From: Kitasatospora herbaricolor
GTDB lineage: Bacteria > Actinomycetota > Actinomycetes > Streptomycetales > Streptomycetaceae
Assembly (NCBI RefSeq): GCF_030813695.1
Contig: NZ_JAUSVA010000002.1
Coordinates: 6,572,001-6,636,000 of the forward strand
Length of the DNA stretch: 64,000 bases
Direction: 5' to 3'
Shown: piece after piece, positions 1-7,751 of the stretch
How the letters are laid out: the number at the start of each line of letters is the position of its first letter
Position numbering within the stretch: the stretch's first letter is position 1
The notes under the pieces: generated by a model
The model's input: only the letters and a program-made list of their open reading frames with translations
What the model was told of the DNA's origin: nothing
Database searches by the model: none
Translations under genes and position numbers: made by a program

Positions 1-597
1 GGCCATCAGGATGCGCATCAGGATGTAGTGGTAGGCGTCCGCCGGGTAGCCGGGGGGCTGCTGGCCGACCACCAGGGTCTTCATGTTGATCGAGGCCATG
101 AAGTCGGCCGGGCCGAAGATGATGGTCTCCAGCCGGGGCGAGGCGGCGGCGATCTCGTCGACGTTCACCAGGCCCTTGGCGTTCTCGATCTGCGCCTCGA
201 TGCCGATCTTGCCGACCTCGAAGCCCATGGTCTTCTCGATCTGGGTGAGCAGCAGGTCGAGGGCCTTGACCTGGGTCGCGTCCTGGACCTTGGGCAGCAT
301 GATGCAGTCGAGGTTCGGGCCGGCGCCCTCGACGACGGTGATCACGTCGCGGTACGTCCAGTGGGTGGTCCAGTCGTTGACCCGGACGACCTTGGTCTTC
401 TTGCCCCAGTCGCCGTTGTTCAGGGCGTCGACGATGTTGTGCCGGGCGCTCTCCTTGACCAGCGGGGCGCAGGCGTCCTCCAGGTCGAGGAAGACCTGGT
501 CGGCGGGCAGGCCCTGGGCCTTCTCCAGGAAGCGCGGGTTGCTGCCCGGTACGGCGAGGCAGGAGCGGCGGGGGCGGAGCCGGTTGACGGTGCTCAT
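1..597 (-). CDS. mcl: HpcH/HpaI-family CoA-ester lyase (malyl-/methylmalyl-CoA lyase type), partial
   Basis: The first 199 residues are visible and the C-terminus lies beyond the left edge. The protein opens with a motif like RRSCLAVPGSNPRFLEKA, then FLDLEDACAP near residue 40 and LPKVQDATQV near 100, the hallmarks of the citrate-lyase-beta/HpcH TIM-barrel family that cleaves 3-hydroxyacyl-CoA esters with Mg2+. The ATG at 597 has a GGAAGGA ribosome site and follows the mutase stop by 25 bp. With ethylmalonyl-CoA mutase and Ccr directly upstream, it most likely cleaves beta-methylmalyl-CoA to glyoxylate and propionyl-CoA in the ethylmalonyl-CoA pathway. The exact substrate is inferred from context. 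Confidence 0.85.
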   Translation of the reverse strand, partial: MSTVNRLRPRRSCLAVPGSNPRFLEKAQGLPADQVFLDLEDACAPLVKESARHNIVDALNNGDWGKKTKVVRVNDWTTHWTYRDVITVVEGAGPNLDCIMLPKVQDATQVKALDLLLTQIEKTMGFEVGKIGIEAQIENAKGLVNVDEIAAASPRLETIIFGPADFMASINMKTLVVGQQPPGYPADAYHYILMRILMA

Positions 598-622
598 GAG
601 GGTGGGTCAGTTCCTTCCGGGG

Positions 623-2662
623 TCAGCTGGTGGACGCGGCGGTGGTCGGCGTCCAGGGCTGGAGCCTGTTGGCCAGCCGGATCTCGTCCACGATCCGGCC
701 GATGATGGTGGTGATGCCGAAGTCCTTCGGGGTGAACACGGCAGCGACGCCGGCGGCCTTGAGGGCCTCGCCGTCCGCTGCCGGGATGATGCCACCCACG
801 ATCACGGGGACATCCTCCACCCCGGCCCGCCGCAGGCGGTTCAGGACGTCGGGCACCAGCTCCGGGTGCGCCCCGGAAAGGATCGACAGACCCACGCAGT
901 GCACGTCCTCCGCGACGGCGGCGGAGACGATCTGCTCGGGCGTCAGCCGGATGCCCTGGTAGACCACCTCGAAGCCGGCGTCGCGGGCCCGGACGGCGAT
1001 CTGCTCGGCGCCGTTGGAGTGCCCGTCCAGGCCGGGCTTGCCGACCAGCAGGCGCAGCTTGCCGGCGCCCAGCTCGGCGGCCGTGGCGGCCACCGCCTCA
1101 CGGACGGCGGCCAGCTCGCCGCCGGGCTCGGCCGCGACCGCGACCGGGGCGCCGCCGACGCCGGTGGGCGCGCGGTACTCGCCGAAGACGTCCCGCAGGG
1201 CGAAGGACCACTCGCCGGTGGTGACCCCCGCGCGGGCGCAGGCCAGCGTGGCGGGCATCAGGTTGTCCGAGGTGACCGCGGTCGCCCGCAGCTGCTCCAG
1301 GGCACTCTGGACGGCGCTCTCGTCGCGGTTCTCCCGCCACTTCTTGAGCGCGCCCAGCACCGACTGCTCGGAGGCCGGGTCCACCACCATGATCGCGGTG
1401 TCGAGGTCGGCCGTGAGCGGGCTCTCCTCGGTGGTGTCGAAGCAGTTGACCCCGACGATCTTGTCCTCGCCGGACTCGATCCTGGCCCGCCGCTCGGCGT
1501 GCGAGGAGACCAGGTTGGACTTCAGGTAGCCGGACTCGACGGCCGGGATGACCCCGCCCATCTCCAGCACCTTGGCGATCTCCGCCTCGGCGCCGGCCAG
1601 CAGCGCGGCCGTCTTGGTCTCGATGACCTCGGAGCCGTTGAAGATGTCGCCGTACTCCAGCAGGTCGGACTCGTAGGCCAGCACCTGCTGGATCCGCAGC
1701 GACCACTGCTGGTCCCACGGGCGGGGCAGGCCGAGGGCCTCGTTCCAGGCAGGCAGCTGGACGGCGCGGGCGCGGGCGTCCTTGGAGAGGGTGACGGCCA
1801 GCATCTCCAGGACGATCCGCTGGACGTTGTTCTCCGGCTGGGCCTCGGTCAGGCCGAGCGAGTTGACCTGCACGCCGTACCGGAACCGGCGCTGCTTGGC
1901 GTCCTGGATGCCGTAGCGCTCCAGGGTGACCTTCTCCCAGAGCTGGGCGAAGGCGCGCATCTTGCACATCTCCTCGACGAAGCGCACGCCGGCGTTCACG
2001 AAGAAGGAGATCCGGGCGACCACCTCGCCCATCCGCTCCGCCGGCACCTGGCCGGAGTCGCGGACGGCGTCCAGCACGGAGATCGCGGTGCACATCGCGT
2101 AGGCGATCTCCTGGACCGGGGTGGCCCCGGCCTCCTGCAGGTGGTAGCTGCAGATGTTGATCGGGTTCCACTTGGGGATGTTGCCGACCGTGTAGGCGAT
2201 CATGTCGGTGATCAGCCGGACGGACGGGCCGGGCGGGAAGACGTGCGTCCCGCGCGAGAGGTACTCCTTGACGATGTCGTTCTGGGTGGTGCCGGTGAGC
2301 TTGGCGATGTCGGCGCCCTGCTCCTCGGCGACCACCTGGTAGAGCGCCAGCAGCCACATCGCGGTGGCGTTGATCGTCATCGAGGTGTTGGTCTGTTCGA
2401 GCGGGATGCCGTCGAACAGCGTCCGCATGTCCCCGACGTGGCCCACCGGGACGCCGACCCGGCCGACCTCGCCGCGGGCGAGGACGTGGTCGGAGTCGTA
2501 GCCCGTCTGGGTCGGCAGGTCGAAGGCCACCGAGAGGCCGGTCTGCCCCTTGGTGAGGTTCTTGCGGTACAACGCGTTGGAGTCGCTCGCGGTGGAGTGG
2601 CCCGCGTAGGTGCGCATCAGCCAGGGCCGGTCGCGCACGATCCGCTCGCTCGGCGCTGCCAT
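623..2662 (-). CDS. ecm: Ethylmalonyl-CoA mutase, B12-dependent
   Basis: A 679-residue single-chain acyl-CoA mutase that rearranges (2R)-ethylmalonyl-CoA to (2S)-methylsuccinyl-CoA. The N-terminal part is the methylmalonyl-CoA-mutase TIM barrel (SVAFDLPTQTGYDSDH near residue 45, then TSMTINATA). The C-terminal B12 domain carries the DxHxxG cobalamin motif as DGHSNG at about residues 546-551. The start at 2662 overlaps the ccr stop by one base (TGATG), so the two are translationally coupled. The reading frame stays open far upstream, but the Ccr homology and the coupling fix this start. The gene is also known as meaA. Pairing with ccr favours ethylmalonyl- over methylmalonyl-CoA as substrate. 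Confidence 0.93.
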   Translation of the reverse strand: MAAPSERIVRDRPWLMRTYAGHSTASDSNALYRKNLTKGQTGLSVAFDLPTQTGYDSDHVLARGEVGRVGVPVGHVGDMRTLFDGIPLEQTNTSMTINATAMWLLALYQVVAEEQGADIAKLTGTTQNDIVKEYLSRGTHVFPPGPSVRLITDMIAYTVGNIPKWNPINICSYHLQEAGATPVQEIAYAMCTAISVLDAVRDSGQVPAERMGEVVARISFFVNAGVRFVEEMCKMRAFAQLWEKVTLERYGIQDAKQRRFRYGVQVNSLGLTEAQPENNVQRIVLEMLAVTLSKDARARAVQLPAWNEALGLPRPWDQQWSLRIQQVLAYESDLLEYGDIFNGSEVIETKTAALLAGAEAEIAKVLEMGGVIPAVESGYLKSNLVSSHAERRARIESGEDKIVGVNCFDTTEESPLTADLDTAIMVVDPASEQSVLGALKKWRENRDESAVQSALEQLRATAVTSDNLMPATLACARAGVTTGEWSFALRDVFGEYRAPTGVGGAPVAVAAEPGGELAAVREAVAATAAELGAGKLRLLVGKPGLDGHSNGAEQIAVRARDAGFEVVYQGIRLTPEQIVSAAVAEDVHCVGLSILSGAHPELVPDVLNRLRRAGVEDVPVIVGGIIPAADGEALKAAGVAAVFTPKDFGITTIIGRIVDEIRLANRLQPWTPTTAASTS

Positions 2663-3999
2663 CAGATGTCCCTGAAGCGGTTGATCGCCGGCAGGTGCTT
2701 CTCGCGCAGTTCGAGGTCCCGCACGCCCAGGCCCTCGGACGGGGCCAGGCAGAGCACGCCGACCTTGCCCTGGTGCTTGTTCTGGTGGACGTCGAGCGCG
2801 GCCTGGCCGGTCTGGTCGAGGGAGTAGACCTTGGACAGGGTCGGGTGGATCTTGCCCTTCGCCACCAGGCGGTTGGCCTCCCAGGCCTCGCGGTAGTTGG
2901 CGAAGTGCGAGCCGACGATCTTCTTCAGCGACATCCACAGGTAGCGGTTGTCGTACTGGTGCATGAAGCCGGAGGTGGAGGCGCAGGTCACGATGGTGCC
3001 GCCCTTGCGGGTGACGTACACCGAGGCGCCGAAGGTCTCGCGGCCCGGGTGCTCGAAGACGATGTCCACGTCCTCGCCGCCGGTCAGCTCGCGGATCCGG
3101 CCGCCCAGGCGCTTCCACTCGCGCGGGTCCTGGGTGTTCTCGTCCTTCCAGAACCGGTAGCCCTCGGCGCTGCGGTCGATGATCGCCTCGGCGCCCATCG
3201 CCCGGCAGATCTCGGCCTTCTGGTCGTTGGAGACGACGCAGATCGGCGTGGCGCCGCCGGCCAGCGCGTACTGGGTGGCGTACGAGCCGAGGCCGCCGCT
3301 GGCGCCCCAGATCAGCACGTTGTCGCCCTGCTTCATGCCGGCGCCGTTCTGGCTGACCAGCTGGCGGTAGGCGGTGGAGTTGACCAGGCCGGGGGAGGCG
3401 GCCTCCTCCCAGGTGAGGTGCGCCGGCTTGGGCATCAGCTGGTTGGTCTTGACCAGGGCGATCTGGGCCAGGCCGCCGAAGTTGGTCTCGAAGCCCCAGA
3501 TGCGCTGCTCCGGGTCCATCATCGTGTCGTTGTGGCCGTCCGAGGACTCCAGCTCGACCGAGAGGCAGTGGGCGACGACCTCGTCGCCCGGCTTCCAGGC
3601 GTTGACGCCGGCGCCGGTGCGCAGGACCACGCCCGCGAGGTCGGAGCCGAGCACGTGGTACGGCAGGTCGTGGCGCTTGGTGAGCGGCGAGAGCCGGCCG
3701 TAGCGCTCCAGGAAGCCGAAGGTGGAGACCGGCTCGTAGATCGAGCTCCACACGGTGTTGTAGTTCACGGCGCTGGCCATGACGGCCACCAGGGCCTCGC
3801 CCGGGCCGAGCTCGGGCAGGGCGACGTCGTCCAGGTGCAGGGACTTGCGAGGGTCCTTGTCGCGGCTGTCGAGGCCGGCGAACATCTGCTCCTCGTCCTT
3901 GTGGAGCGTGACCGCCCGGTAGGACTCCGGCAGCTTGAGCGCGGCGAAGTCCGCCGCGGTGCTGTCGGAGCTGAGGATCGCGTCGAGGATTTCCTTCAT
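2662..3999 (-). CDS. ccr: Crotonyl-CoA carboxylase/reductase
   Basis: A 445-residue zinc-less MDR-fold enzyme that reductively carboxylates crotonyl-CoA with NADPH and CO2 to ethylmalonyl-CoA, feeding both acetate assimilation and polyketide extender units. The nucleotide-binding loop is WGASGGLGSY at 231-240. The residues known to hold CO2 in the Kitasatospora setae enzyme, Asn81, Phe170, Glu171 and His365, are all present at exactly those numbers. The ATG at 3999 has a GGAGG site seven bases upstream. Further in-frame starts exist upstream, but only this one has a ribosome site and the usual family length. It is the first gene of the operon ccr-ecm-mcl. Confidence 0.96.
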   Translation of the reverse strand: MKEILDAILSSDSTAADFAALKLPESYRAVTLHKDEEQMFAGLDSRDKDPRKSLHLDDVALPELGPGEALVAVMASAVNYNTVWSSIYEPVSTFGFLERYGRLSPLTKRHDLPYHVLGSDLAGVVLRTGAGVNAWKPGDEVVAHCLSVELESSDGHNDTMMDPEQRIWGFETNFGGLAQIALVKTNQLMPKPAHLTWEEAASPGLVNSTAYRQLVSQNGAGMKQGDNVLIWGASGGLGSYATQYALAGGATPICVVSNDQKAEICRAMGAEAIIDRSAEGYRFWKDENTQDPREWKRLGGRIRELTGGEDVDIVFEHPGRETFGASVYVTRKGGTIVTCASTSGFMHQYDNRYLWMSLKKIVGSHFANYREAWEANRLVAKGKIHPTLSKVYSLDQTGQAALDVHQNKHQGKVGVLCLAPSEGLGVRDLELREKHLPAINRFRDI

Positions 4000-4175
4000 G
4001 GCTGCCTCCGAAGGCGTACCTGTGTGAGGGGCACAGGGCGTCTGGGGGAGCCGGGAGCGGACACCGGCTTCGCTGAGGGTGGGTGGGTTTGGTGAGGCCT
4101 GACTCCCGGGGTGGGGGAGTGCCTGACGACGGCGCGCCGAGGTGGGGAGCCGCGGCGCCGCGACTGGTGAGTAAC

Positions 4176-4205
4176 AAGGTAGTGGCACCCTGTGCCACTC
4201 GTAAA
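4176..4205 (-). promoter_or_regulatory. Predicted ccr promoter with TetR-type operator in its spacer
   Basis: Read on the minus strand, TTTACG (4200-4205) and TACCTT (4176-4181) are separated by 18 bp. That spacer is almost entirely a perfect 8-3-8 inverted repeat, AGTGGCACCCTGTGCCACT at 4181-4199. A related shorter palindrome, GACACTGGGTGTC, lies at 4206-4218. Transcription would start near 4168, leaving a leader of about 170 nt before ccr. A repressor on this repeat would block RNA polymerase directly. The obvious candidate is the TetR protein encoded just upstream. The promoter hexamers are only moderate matches. Confidence 0.5.
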
Positions 4206-4269
4206 GACACTGGGTGTCATCAATTCAGGTGAACCGGAAAACCGTTCGAGCACCCTTCGGCGGGCATGC

Positions 4270-4304
4270 GAGAGGCCCGCCCCGGCTGACCGGGACGGGC
4301 CTCT
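4270..4304 (-). terminator. Stem-loop terminator of the tetR gene
   Basis: A ten-base-pair stem, GAGAGGCCCG at 4270-4279 with CGGGCCTCTC at 4295-4304, extended inwards by further GC pairs. It starts 30 bases past the tetR stop on the minus strand and separates tetR from the ccr promoter. Confidence 0.7.
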
Positions 4305-4333
4305 CGAACTCTCTTGACCTGCGGAAACGCGCC

Positions 4334-5293
4334 CTACTGGCTGGCCTTCGGGCCCGCCAGCGCGGCCCGGATGCTGTCCAGCACGATGTCCAGCGGGGCG
4401 TCGGTGCGGGCCACTGTGATGAGGACCTCACCGCCCGGGGTGGCACTCAGTGCGCTCGCCGCGGCCGACTCCAGCGAGGACGTCGCGTCACTACTGGCAC
4501 CGGGTGCCACAAGGGCCCCACGGCGCCGGACGCCGGACGGCTCGGTGGCCCAGAACGTCCCCCGGATCACTTCGAAGGAGTGGTCCAGCTGGGCCTCCAC
4601 GTCGCCGTGCCCGCCGGCCCGCAGCCAGCGCCGCAGCACGTGGTTGTGCGCCGCGACCACCGCCGCCGCCGAGACCTCGGCGAGCATCGAGTCGTCGTCC
4701 CCGCCGCGCTGCCAGCCCGGCGGGATCTGCGCGGCCGTGTCGAAGCGGCCCAGCAGGTACCGGGTGAACAGGCGCTCGTACCGGGCCACCACGGCGATCT
4801 CCCGCTCGCGCAGCGCCGGCACCTGGCGGATCAGCTGGTAGCGGGCCACCGAGACCGAGGGCATGGAGGCGTACATCCGCAGCACCTCCTTGATCCCCCG
4901 GCAGACCACGTCCAGCGGGTGCTCCTCGGAGTCGGCGCTGGCCAGCAGGTCGGCCACCCGGACCAGGGTGTCGTCGTGGTCCGGGAAGATCGCCTCCTCC
5001 TTCGACCGGAAGTACCGGAAGAAGGTCCGCCGGGCGACCCCGGCGGCCGCGGCGATCTGGTCGACCGTCGTCTCCTCGTAGCCCTGCCCGGCGAACAGCT
5101 CCATCGCCGCCGTGGCGAGGTCCTGCCGCATCTGCAGGCGCTGCGCCGCGGCCCGGCGCCCGCCCGGCCCGGGGTCGGCGGCGGGGGTGCCCGCCGTGGC
5201 CGGCCGCGGCGGGTCGTGCCGTGCCGGTTCGTGCCGGCCGGCCGGCTGCCGTACGGCGGACTGCTGCTCGGACGCTGCCTGAACCCGATCCAT
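4334..5293 (-). CDS. TetR-family regulator, probable regulator of ccr
   Basis: A 319-residue protein. After a Pro/Ala/Gly-rich N-terminal tail of about 50 residues comes a TetR DNA-binding domain: LATAAMELFAGQGYEETTV, a helix-turn-helix at 75-95, and the typical FFRYFRSKEE at 91-100. The ligand domain is Arg/Ala rich and unassigned. The tail could be partly untranslated if a later GTG is used; no start has a clear ribosome site, so the N-terminus is uncertain. It is codirectional with and upstream of ccr, and copies of one palindrome lie at the ccr promoter and inside this gene, which suggests it controls the ethylmalonyl-CoA genes and perhaps itself. Confidence 0.85.
   Translation of the reverse strand: MDRVQAASEQQSAVRQPAGRHEPARHDPPRPATAGTPAADPGPGGRRAAAQRLQMRQDLATAAMELFAGQGYEETTVDQIAAAAGVARRTFFRYFRSKEEAIFPDHDDTLVRVADLLASADSEEHPLDVVCRGIKEVLRMYASMPSVSVARYQLIRQVPALREREIAVVARYERLFTRYLLGRFDTAAQIPPGWQRGGDDDSMLAEVSAAAVVAAHNHVLRRWLRAGGHGDVEAQLDHSFEVIRGTFWATEPSGVRRRGALVAPGASSDATSSLESAAASALSATPGGEVLITVARTDAPLDIVLDSIRAALAGPKASQ
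4495..4509. promoter_or_regulatory. Second TetR-type palindrome inside the tetR coding region
   Basis: TGGCACCGGGTGCCA is a perfect 6-3-6 inverted repeat with the same half-sites as the palindrome at the ccr promoter 300 bp away. A half-conserved third copy, TGGCACTCAGTGCGC, lies at 4441-4455. Location in the last third of the tetR gene would permit DNA looping or a roadblock. Binding is inferred, not shown. Confidence 0.4.
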
Positions 5294-5451
5294 GCCCGGA
5301 ACGCTACACGTCCCGGCGGGCGCGGATTCCGGCCTTGTCCGACGCACCGGGGCGACGGGCCCGGCGACGCTCGGTCTGGGCCACCGGGAGGACACCGGGG
5401 CGGGGCTCCAGCCGCCCCTGGGCAGGCCGCCGGAAGGTCCTGCGGGGGCGG

Positions 5452-7227
5452 TCATCGGCGTGCGTGGTCGCGGAACCCGCGGCCGGTCTTGCGGCCCAGG
5501 CAGCCCGCCGCCACCAGGTGCTCCAGCAGCGGCGCGGCCGCCAGGCCGGGCTCGCGGAACTCCTGGTGCAGCACCTGCTCGATGGTCAGCGAGACGTCCA
5601 GGCCGACCACGTCCAGCAGCTCGAAGGGGCCCATCGGGTACCCGCAGCCGAGCTTCATCGCGGTGTCGATGTCGTCCACCGTCGCGTAGTGCTCCTGCAG
5701 CATCCGCACCGCGTCGTTCAGGTACGGGAAGAGCAGCGCGTTCACGATGAAGCCGGCACGGTCGCCGCACTCCACCGGGTGCTTGCGCACCTTGGTGCAA
5801 AGGTCGAGCACGGTGGCGGTGACGTCCGGGGCGGTCAGCACGGTCGAGACCACCTCGACCAGCTTCATGGCCGGCGCCGGGTTGAAGAAGTGCATGCCGA
5901 TCACGTCCTGCGGGCGCGAGGTCGCGGCGGCGCAGCTGATCACCGGCAGGCTGGAGGTGGTGGTGGCCAGCACCGCGCCCGGCCGGCAGATCTTGTCGAG
6001 GGTCGCGAACAGCTCGCGCTTCACCGCGAGGTCCTCGGCCACCGCCTCGACCACCAGGTCGGCCTCGGCCAGGTCGGTGTACGAGCCGGTCGGCGTGACC
6101 AGGGCGAGCGCCGCGTCGCGCTGCTCCTCCGTCAGCCGGCCCTTGGCGACCGAGCGCTCCAGCGACTTCGCCAGCTGGGCCTTGGCGCGGTCCGCCTTCT
6201 CCTGGCTGCGGGCGGCCAGCAGCACGCCGTAGCCGGCCTTGGCGAACACCTCGACGATGCCGGTGGCCATCGTGCCCGAGCCGCAGACGCCGATGCTGCG
6301 CACCTCACGCCCGGCCGGCCGGCCGGCCGCGGCACCGCCCGCGCCGGGCACCACCTTGGCGGAGCCGGGAGCCTCGTACGTGTAGAAACCGCGCCCGGAC
6401 TTGCGGCCGAGCAGTCCGGCCGAGACCAGCTGGCCGAGGATCGGCGCCGGCGCGTGCAGGCGGTCCTTGGACTGCTCGTACATCGCCTCCAGGACGGTCC
6501 GGGCGGTGTCGACGCCGATCAGGTCCAGCAGGGCCAGCGGGCCCATCGGCAGGCCGCAGCCGAGTCGCATCGCGGCGTCGATGTCCTCCCGGGTCGCGTA
6601 CTTGGACTCGAACATCGCCGCGGCCTGGTTCAGGTACGCGAAGAGCAGGCCGTTGACCACGAAACCGGCCCGGTCGCCGGCCGCGACCGGCTCCTTGCCG
6701 AGGTCCCGGGCGAAGGCGGCGGCGGCCTCGGCCACCGGCGGGGCGGTCAGCACGGTGCGGACCACCTCGACCAGCTTCATCACCGGCACGGGGTTGAAGA
6801 AGTGCAGGCCCAGCACCCGCTCGGGGCGCGAGGTGGCGGCCGCGATCCGGGTCACCGACAGGGCGGTGGTACCGGTCGCGAGCACCGTCTCCGGGGGGCA
6901 GATCCGGTCCAGCTCGGCGAAGATCTCCCGCTTCAGCTCAAGCTGCTCCGGGACCTCCTCGATCACCAGGTCGGCGGCGGCCGCCGCGTCCAGCCGGTCG
7001 CCGACGGTGATCCGCGCGAGCAGCGCGGTGCGCTCCTCGGCGGTGATCCGGCCGCGCTCGACGTCGTGGGCGGTGGTCTCCGCGATCCTGGCCAGGGCGC
7101 GGGCGGCGCTGTCGCCGTTCGCCTCGACGCCGATCACCCGGCGGCCGCTCCTGGCGACCGCCACCGCGACGCCGGCACCCATGGTGCCCAGGCCGATCAC
7201 GGCGACAGTGGAAAAGGGACGCTCCAT
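5452..7227 (-). CDS. Tandem-domain 3-hydroxyacyl-CoA dehydrogenase
   Basis: A 591-residue protein made of two complete 3-hydroxybutyryl-CoA dehydrogenase units. Each has a dinucleotide loop (GLGTMGAG near residue 12, GSGTMATG near 316), HFFNP with the catalytic His, LVEVV with the Glu, and an FxVN motif with the Asn. The first unit has TTAL where the family has the catalytic-Ser TSSL motif, while the second keeps TSSL, so the two sites are probably not equivalent. An Ala/Gly/Pro linker near 290-308 joins them. The ATG at 7227 has AAGGAG upstream. It would supply crotonyl-CoA precursor chemistry to the neighbouring ccr pathway. Single-domain paralogues are about 285 residues. Confidence 0.9.
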   Translation of the reverse strand: MERPFSTVAVIGLGTMGAGVAVAVARSGRRVIGVEANGDSAARALARIAETTAHDVERGRITAEERTALLARITVGDRLDAAAAADLVIEEVPEQLELKREIFAELDRICPPETVLATGTTALSVTRIAAATSRPERVLGLHFFNPVPVMKLVEVVRTVLTAPPVAEAAAAFARDLGKEPVAAGDRAGFVVNGLLFAYLNQAAAMFESKYATREDIDAAMRLGCGLPMGPLALLDLIGVDTARTVLEAMYEQSKDRLHAPAPILGQLVSAGLLGRKSGRGFYTYEAPGSAKVVPGAGGAAAGRPAGREVRSIGVCGSGTMATGIVEVFAKAGYGVLLAARSQEKADRAKAQLAKSLERSVAKGRLTEEQRDAALALVTPTGSYTDLAEADLVVEAVAEDLAVKRELFATLDKICRPGAVLATTTSSLPVISCAAATSRPQDVIGMHFFNPAPAMKLVEVVSTVLTAPDVTATVLDLCTKVRKHPVECGDRAGFIVNALLFPYLNDAVRMLQEHYATVDDIDTAMKLGCGYPMGPFELLDVVGLDVSLTIEQVLHQEFREPGLAAAPLLEHLVAAGCLGRKTGRGFRDHARR

Positions 7228-7751
7228 TGGATCCTGACTCCTTGTCATGTGGACCCGGGCGTGCTCCGGCGGCGCGGCCGCGCCCGTCGTCGGGGGGCCG
7301 GCGGCCGCCGGAGGAGGGTCACGCACGGGGGAGGGAGATGACGGTCCGGCGTACCCGAGGGGGCCGGTCCGCTCCGGCCGTGCCGCGGGTACGCCGTGGT
7401 ACTCAGGCGCTCAAGAAGAAGGAAGCGACTCTGATACGAGGATCCGGCCGTGCGCCGCCATGGCGCGGGCCGGGAGAAGGGCACCCGTGCCGCCGCCCCG
7501 CAGAGCGCGATGGCGCGCCGGGCGACGACCCCGCCGGTGCGGCTCCCGAAGCCCGGCGGTGGTGCGTGCGGTCACTGTAGCGAAGTTACCGTTGAGTAGG
7601 AAGAGGGCGTGCGCGAAATTCGCCGCCGCCCTGCGCAGGCGGGCCGCCCGGCTCCGGCGGCCCGTCCGCTCCGCGGCCGCGCGGGCCGGAGCCGCGCAAA
7701 CCACCCGTACGGGGAATACCGCCCGGTCGGCGGGCGCGGAAGCATGGCCCC
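7228..7751. other. Divergent intergenic region, no gene seen
   Basis: A 524-bp G+C-rich spacer between the divergent dehydrogenase and glutamine-synthetase-like genes. Reading frames here show no family resemblance and lack codon bias. The stretch 7575-7610 is locally richer in A/T and probably holds the rightward promoter, but I could not fix -10 and -35 boxes. Confidence 0.5.

Noticed and set aside
83..2827. A 914-codon open frame opposite the ethylmalonyl-CoA genes
   Set aside because: It is antisense to ecm and the lyase, has no family resemblance, and arises from high G+C. The opposite strand carries exact family motifs.
623..4210. One giant leftward frame joining ecm with upstream sequence
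   Set aside because: The upstream part is a shadow of ccr in another frame. The ecm start is fixed by the TGATG overlap with the ccr stop.
7575..7610. Possible GlnR box before the glutamine-synthetase-like gene
   Set aside because: GTAAC fits one half-site, but the second half-site does not match GAAAC at the right spacing.
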